A stretch of DNA of 8,196 nucleotides from Sulfurospirillum sp. GTDB taxonomy: Bacteria; Campylobacterota; Campylobacteria; Campylobacterales; QNZT01. This document shows positions 5,602 to 8,196 of the stretch, piece after piece. The notes below the pieces were generated by a model, which saw nothing but the letters and a program-made list of their open reading frames with translations, was not told the DNA's origin and ran no database searches. A program made the translations under genes and the position numbers. The stretch's first letter is position 1; each line of letters opens with the position of its first letter. The stretch lies in contig QNZT01000155.1 of assembly GCA_003978455.1 (NCBI GenBank), positions 1 to 8,196 on the forward strand, in the 5' to 3' direction.

Positions 5602-5664
5602 TGTATGAGCACATCTAAATACCCATAAATGTGAATAATCTGGGCTTTTAGATGTGCTCATATA
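5602..5664. repeat. long interrupted hairpin upstream of fliL
   Basis: 5604-5619 pairs perfectly with 5647-5662 (16 bp, left arm TATGAGCACATCTAAA). The outer end adds one G-T wobble (5603/5663) and one T-A pair (5602/5664). After a 2x2 mismatch, CCCA (5622-5625) pairs with TGGG (5641-5644), leaving a 15-base loop. No T-tract follows, so it is not a typical terminator. It lies in the spacer between divergent mlaE and fliL, 45 bases before the fliL ATG, and would probably be in the fliL leader or serve as a DNA-level operator. Confidence 0.8.
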
Positions 5665-5708
5665 CAAACAGAGTCATCTGTTTGATGATAACAAAAGAAA
5701 GGATAATC

Positions 5709-6269
5709 ATGGCTGAAGCAACAGAGAAGAGTGAAGCTGTAGTTGAAAAAAAAAGCGGCGGTGCCAATGTACTGCTGATCGTCATCGCCACGATGCTGGG
5801 GTTGATGTTGATCGGAGGCGGTGTGGGTGCGTATCTCCTTTTGAGCGAAGATGATGCTGTCATAGCTGACGCAAATAGTGCAAAAGCTACCCAAACACAA
5901 AAAGAGGAGACAGTTACACCGACCCAGGCACCTGCAAAATCTGTACGAAAGTCGGACTTTACCAATATAGGACCGATGTATCCACTGGATCAGTTCATCG
6001 TGAACCTCTTTAGCGAAGATGGCAGCAGATACCTGAAAACCACCATCAATCTGGAGATGAGTTTAGAAGAACTAGCAACCGAACTCGACGCAAAAAAACC
6101 GCTGATACGCGATATCATCATCAAAGCCCTCTCAGCGAAGTCGTATGAAGAAATCAGTACCATTGCAGGTAAAGAGAACCTCAAAGACGAAATCGTCGCA
6201 AATGTAAATGCGGTATTGAAGGATGGAAAGATCAACAATGTCTTTTTTACAGACTTTGTGATTCAATAA
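5709..6269 (+). CDS. fliL: flagellar basal body-associated protein FliL
   Basis: 186 aa single-pass inner-membrane protein of the flagellar motor, where FliL surrounds or supports the stator units. Visible: a short cytoplasmic N-terminus (1-19), one transmembrane helix (about 20-46, NVLLIVIATMLGLMLIGGGV and on), a low-complexity Thr/Gln/Pro linker (about 55-80), and the periplasmic FliL domain with YPLDQFIVNL (91-100), RYLKTTINLEM (107-117), IRDIIIKALSAKSYEEI (133-149) and a C-terminal VFFTDFVIQ. I chose ATG 5709 because GAAAGGA (5697-5703) lies 5 bases before it; in-frame ATGs at 5652 and 5685 lack a site, and the first lies inside the hairpin arm. acpS follows after 4 bases. No other flagellar gene is in the window. 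Confidence 0.93.
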   Translation: MAEATEKSEAVVEKKSGGANVLLIVIATMLGLMLIGGGVGAYLLLSEDDAVIADANSAKATQTQKEETVTPTQAPAKSVRKSDFTNIGPMYPLDQFIVNLFSEDGSRYLKTTINLEMSLEELATELDAKKPLIRDIIIKALSAKSYEEISTIAGKENLKDEIVANVNAVLKDGKINNVFFTDFVIQ

Positions 6270-6273
6270 AAAG

Positions 6274-6651
6274 ATGACAGGCATAGATATCGTTAAAATC
6301 GATCGTATTGAAAAACTCCTGGAGAGACACAGGGAAAAAGCACTCAGGCGCTTTCTTCATGAAGAGGAGATCGTACTGGCAAAATCTGCAGAGAGTGTTG
6401 CCGGTCTTTATGCCGCAAAAGAGGCCGTTGCCAAAGCACTTGGTCACGGTATCTCTGCAACATGCGGATTTCATGATATCAAAATACACAAAGATCAAAA
6501 TGGTGCACCCTACTTTACACTAAAAAGAGAAATTGTAGAAAGATTTCAGATTAAATCCTGCGATTTATCCATTACACATGATGGAGGATTTGCGATTGCC
6601 GTCGTTTTTATACAATCAACACACTCCTTCAAAAGAGAGATATGTCACTAA
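6274..6651 (+). CDS. acpS: holo-[acyl-carrier-protein] synthase AcpS
   Basis: 125 aa cytoplasmic phosphopantetheinyl transferase that moves 4'-phosphopantetheine from CoA to the conserved Ser of acyl carrier protein, activating it for fatty acid synthesis. The sequence shows GIDIVKIDRIEKLLER (3-18) with the Mg-binding Asp (D5), FLHEEEI (27-33), the signature GLYAAKEAVAKALG (44-57) with E50, and LSITHDGGFAIAVV (98-111) with the usual (S/T)HD. Length is normal for the trimeric AcpS type. It starts 4 bases after the fliL stop with only a weak purine stretch (AAAAAG), so translation probably depends on fliL. No strong terminator follows. Confidence 0.95.
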   Translation: MTGIDIVKIDRIEKLLERHREKALRRFLHEEEIVLAKSAESVAGLYAAKEAVAKALGHGISATCGFHDIKIHKDQNGAPYFTLKREIVERFQIKSCDLSITHDGGFAIAVVFIQSTHSFKREICH

Positions 6652-6868
6652 TTTACACACCCCCTTTATATTAAATACCTTTTATATTTACACTAAAATA
6701 CTTAATCATTGAATTATATTTGTGTATCTACTCTCTCTCGTTTTGAGGCTATAATTAAATATATTAAATTTTTTATTAAATCTATTGAATTTTTTGGGAA
6801 ATGTGCCGATATAGTTATGACAGGGTAATCAACTTGATTATTTTGTAACTATGATTGAGGAGATAGTT
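6652..6868 (+). promoter_or_regulatory. AT-rich spacer with promoter and structured leader of a small gene
   Basis: No gene is seen here. A TATAAT at 6750-6755 is a likely -10 box, giving a leader of about 105 bases before the start at 6869; TATAGT (6810-6815) is a weaker alternative. The stretch 6652-6810 is mostly A/T with reiterated TTAAAT/ATTAAA words and no hairpin terminator for acpS. The last 60 bases hold competing inverted repeats, described separately. Confidence 0.45.
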
Positions 6869-6871
6869 ATG
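6811..6871 (+). promoter_or_regulatory. candidate two-state leader structure over a ribosome binding site
   Basis: TAACTAT (6846-6852) is a perfect 7-base complement of two copies of ATAGTTA, one at 6811-6817 and one at 6863-6869. Pairing with the first closes an upstream hairpin that also contains TAATCA-ACT-TGATTA (6826-6840). Pairing with the second makes a hairpin whose 10-base loop holds the GAGGAG ribosome binding site (6857-6862) and whose stem includes the first base of the start codon. The two pairings exclude each other. The stems are short and A/T-rich, so the regulatory role is inference. Confidence 0.4.
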
Positions 6872-7012
6872 TTAATTACAATAGGTCTTTTCCTGGCAAT
6901 TGTATTGTTACTGCTCATCGGCTATATCGGTGAAGTGGTTACATCGATGGGAGATGAGTCGCAAGAGGAATTTGTGATAGAGCATGAACAGCCGGTAAGC
7001 GCATCTGCTTGA
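6869..7012 (+). CDS. 47-aa single-pass membrane protein, unknown function
   Basis: The reading frame from ATG 6869 to TGA 7010-7012 encodes 47 residues: an N-terminal hydrophobic helix (about 2-24, starting LITIGLFLAIVLLLLIGYIG) followed by an acidic hydrophilic tail (GDESQEEFVIEHEQ, 28-41). A near-consensus GAGGAGA (6857-6863) lies 5 bases before the ATG, which is the strongest ribosome binding site in the window and good evidence for translation. An in-frame ATG at 6851 would add MIEEIV but the ribosome binding site lies inside it, so it is less likely. I do not recognise a family. The positive-inside rule gives no help, as there are no basic residues. It stands alone between acpS and another small membrane protein gene. 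Confidence 0.7.
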   Translation: MLITIGLFLAIVLLLLIGYIGEVVTSMGDESQEEFVIEHEQPVSASA

Positions 7013-7048
7013 TGCTTAATACAATATAAATTTTATTTTCTTCCATGG

Positions 7049-7124
7049 GCAATGTGCTAATCAGGCAAAAAACAGCATAATTGCAAGGCGATTGGTTCGG
7101 ACGAAATCTCTTCTCCGAACCAAT
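7049..7124. repeat. hairpins in the gene-free stretch after the 47-aa gene
   Basis: ATTGGTTCGGA (7091-7101) and TCCGAACCAAT (7114-7124) form a perfect 11-bp stem around a 12-base loop. Just upstream, GCAAT (7049-7053) with ATTGC (7080-7084), plus TGCT (7055-7058) with AGCA (7074-7077), make a weaker interrupted hairpin. Neither has a T-tract on either strand next to the stem. The 7013-7266 stretch otherwise holds no gene that I can see, apart from the promoter of the next small gene. Possible roles are a terminator of the 47-aa mRNA or part of a small RNA. Confidence 0.55.
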
Positions 7125-7220
7125 ATAATTAAAGATATTTCATTTAAATCCTATTTCTTAATATTTTCTTTCTATTGCTATCTAATTTAGATTATTTACT
7201 TTCAGTTTAATAAAATTCAA

Positions 7221-7226
7221 TATACT
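7221..7226 (+). promoter_or_regulatory. -10 box of the 58-aa gene
   Basis: TATACT at 7221-7226 lies 40 bases before the ATG at 7267 in A/T-rich DNA. It would give a leader of about 34 bases containing the AAAGGA ribosome binding site. Confidence 0.45.
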
Positions 7227-7266
7227 TAAGTTGTCAAATGATTTGCATATCGCGAAAGGATTGATC

Positions 7267-7443
7267 ATGAAAATTTTTAACTATATTATCAGTTTACTGC
7301 TGTTTATTGCAAGTGTGCTACTGGTAGCAGGTGGAGCGCTTGCTTTATGGTCTGCCGCATCTTATCCTAAGATGGTTGCATTTTTTACAAAAAAGAGAGG
7401 GTTTTATTTCCCCAAAAGAGAATCAATCGGTTTTTCCTATTAA
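7267..7443 (+). CDS. 58-aa membrane protein, unknown function
   Basis: 58 residues from ATG 7267. One long hydrophobic segment (about 5-31, NYIISLLLFIASVLLVAGG onward) is followed by a short basic tail (KKR at 42-44, PKRE at 49-52) rich in Phe, Tyr and Ser. The basic tail suggests it faces the cytoplasm, although the N-terminus also carries a Lys, so orientation is uncertain. AAAGGA (7255-7260) lies 6 bases before the ATG; an in-frame TTG at 7231 is possible but lacks a site. I do not recognise a family. The gene ends 48 bases before the DUF2459 gene, with a TATAAT between them. Confidence 0.65.
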   Translation: MKIFNYIISLLLFIASVLLVAGGALALWSAASYPKMVAFFTKKRGFYFPKRESIGFSY

Positions 7444-7446
7444 GAG

Positions 7447-7452
7447 TATAAT
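7447..7452 (+). promoter_or_regulatory. -10 box before the DUF2459 gene
   Basis: A perfect TATAAT begins 3 bases after the stop of the 58-aa gene and 45 bases before the DUF2459 start, so that gene may be transcribed on its own. No -35 box is clear. Confidence 0.5.
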
Positions 7453-7491
7453 TTGACTCATATTTATATATCTTAATATTTTTTCTAAAGT

Positions 7492-8169
7492 ATGGAGCGT
7501 TTACACATTTTTAGGCGCTTCATACTTATCATACTCACTGCCACTCTTCTCTATTTTACATCGTCCCTGCTCTTACTGATTTTACATCCCCATTCTGCAA
7601 AAGCTGATTTGCAAAAACATTCACGACATACAGATACAGTATACATCTATCATGATCTTGCTCATACTGAGATTATCATTCCCTCCAGAGCGTTGATTTC
7701 TGCGTTAAAAGAAAAACTCAAACCCTTTGTCCCTGCCATCGATCATGGCTATATCGCGTTCAGTTTTGCCGATGAAGACTTTCTGTTTCAGACGCCTCAA
7801 TGGAAAGATATACACCTTATCCCGACACTCAAAGCACTATTTACCAATACCCCCGCAGTCATACGGGTGGGACACTATACCGCTATCAGAAATGACGAAA
7901 GCGTCATCCCCCTGCATATCGACACCGAAACGGAGCAGATTTTACAAAAAGAGATTTTACACACTTTTGCGACAGATAAACAGTACCGGTTTATTCCCCG
8001 GACAACGCCCCATCCAAACACTTACCAGTACTATTTCCGTGCAAAACACCCCTACAACCTCTTTTACACCTGCAATACCTGGAGCGGTGATATACTGCGC
8101 CACAGCGGTTTTCCCGTATCGCTCTGGACACCCCTCGCCTTCGAGGTAGTTTTTCATTTTCCAAAGTAG
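7492..8169 (+). CDS. DUF2459 family protein with N-terminal signal anchor
   Basis: 225 aa, function unknown. Residues 9-31 form a hydrophobic signal peptide or anchor (FILIILTATLLYFTSSLLLL) preceded by Arg residues, so the rest is probably periplasmic. The body resembles DUF2459 (TIGR02117, first noted near urease genes): TVYIYHDLAHTEIIIP (49-64), corresponding to the usual NHGWHTGIVLP; IDHGYIAFSFADEDFLFQTP (83-102), the counterpart of the GWGD.xFY motif; and YTCNTWSGDILRHSGFPVS (192-210), corresponding to CNTWTA.ALxxAG. H59 and C194 are the best conserved polar positions and could form a papain-like catalytic pair, which is my inference. No urease gene is in the window. The start is ATG 7492 with a poor ribosome binding site (TAAAG). 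Confidence 0.75.
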   Translation: MERLHIFRRFILIILTATLLYFTSSLLLLILHPHSAKADLQKHSRHTDTVYIYHDLAHTEIIIPSRALISALKEKLKPFVPAIDHGYIAFSFADEDFLFQTPQWKDIHLIPTLKALFTNTPAVIRVGHYTAIRNDESVIPLHIDTETEQILQKEILHTFATDKQYRFIPRTTPHPNTYQYYFRAKHPYNLFYTCNTWSGDILRHSGFPVSLWTPLAFEVVFHFPK

Positions 8170-8196
8170 TTAAGCAATCTTGTAGTACCATAATTT

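Noticed and set aside
184..5611. AACTGTA followed by a TAT-rich ATGA element before both long hairpins (184-204 and 5585-5608)
   Set aside because: A 7-base match with different spacing to the stem (2 versus 10 bases) in AT-rich DNA can occur by chance; the hairpin arms themselves are unrelated.
6792..6808. Possible sigma-54 promoter (TTGGGAAATGTGC) before the 47-aa gene
   Set aside because: The distance between the GG and GC elements is too short for the -24/-12 consensus.
6869..7012. KdpF-like small subunit
   Set aside because: The hydrophobic helix superficially resembles KdpF, but no kdpA follows and the acidic tail does not fit.
7091..7124. tRNA or tmRNA fragment suggested by GGTTCGG
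   Set aside because: No anticodon arm, acceptor stem or CCA-like end can be folded around it.

Overview
The window looks like a chromosomal segment of a Campylobacterota (Epsilonproteobacteria) genome, most like the Sulfurovum/Sulfurimonas group. The signs are: a pdxJ-pdxA pair joined by a 4-base overlap and encoding the long (about 260 aa) epsilonproteobacterial form of PdxJ; a lone fliL directly followed by acpS, an order I recall from Campylobacter; a Bpt-type leucyl-transferase; MlaE without its Mla partners alongside; and AT-rich intergenic DNA with TATAAT-like boxes but few recognisable -35 boxes. Genus is an inference. There is no phage, IS element, CRISPR array, rRNA or tRNA.

Layout. 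1-125 (-): 5' end of a Ppx/GppA phosphatase. 126-309: divergent spacer with a 27-bp inverted repeat. 310-2024 (+): pdxJ and pdxA, two vitamin B6 (PLP) synthesis enzymes, translationally coupled. 2099-3022 (+): DUF2231 membrane protein with a long charged, LEA-like tail, own promoter, and a hairpin terminator. 3096-3866 (+): bpt, whose promoter may yield a leaderless mRNA; its stop codon overlaps that of the convergent gene at 3863. 3863-5505 (-): mlaE, a UPF0045 thiamine-binding-like protein, and a short hexapeptide-repeat acetyltransferase, read in that order. 5506-5708: divergent spacer with a second long hairpin. 5709-6651 (+): fliL and acpS, 4 bases apart. 6652-8169 (+): AT-rich accessory-looking stretch with two small membrane proteins (47 and 58 aa) and a DUF2459 protein with a signal anchor.

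The genes are mostly housekeeping: cofactor synthesis (PdxJ, PdxA, AcpS), N-degron tagging (Bpt), envelope lipid transport (MlaE) and the flagellar motor (FliL). The most interesting material is non-coding: two long hairpins in the two divergent spacers, one containing a mutually exclusive terminator-like hairpin, and a pair of competing pairings around the ribosome binding site of the 47-aa protein. Composition is also unusual at the left end, where the + strand is C-rich and G-poor across genes on both strands. I see no convincing new multi-gene system.
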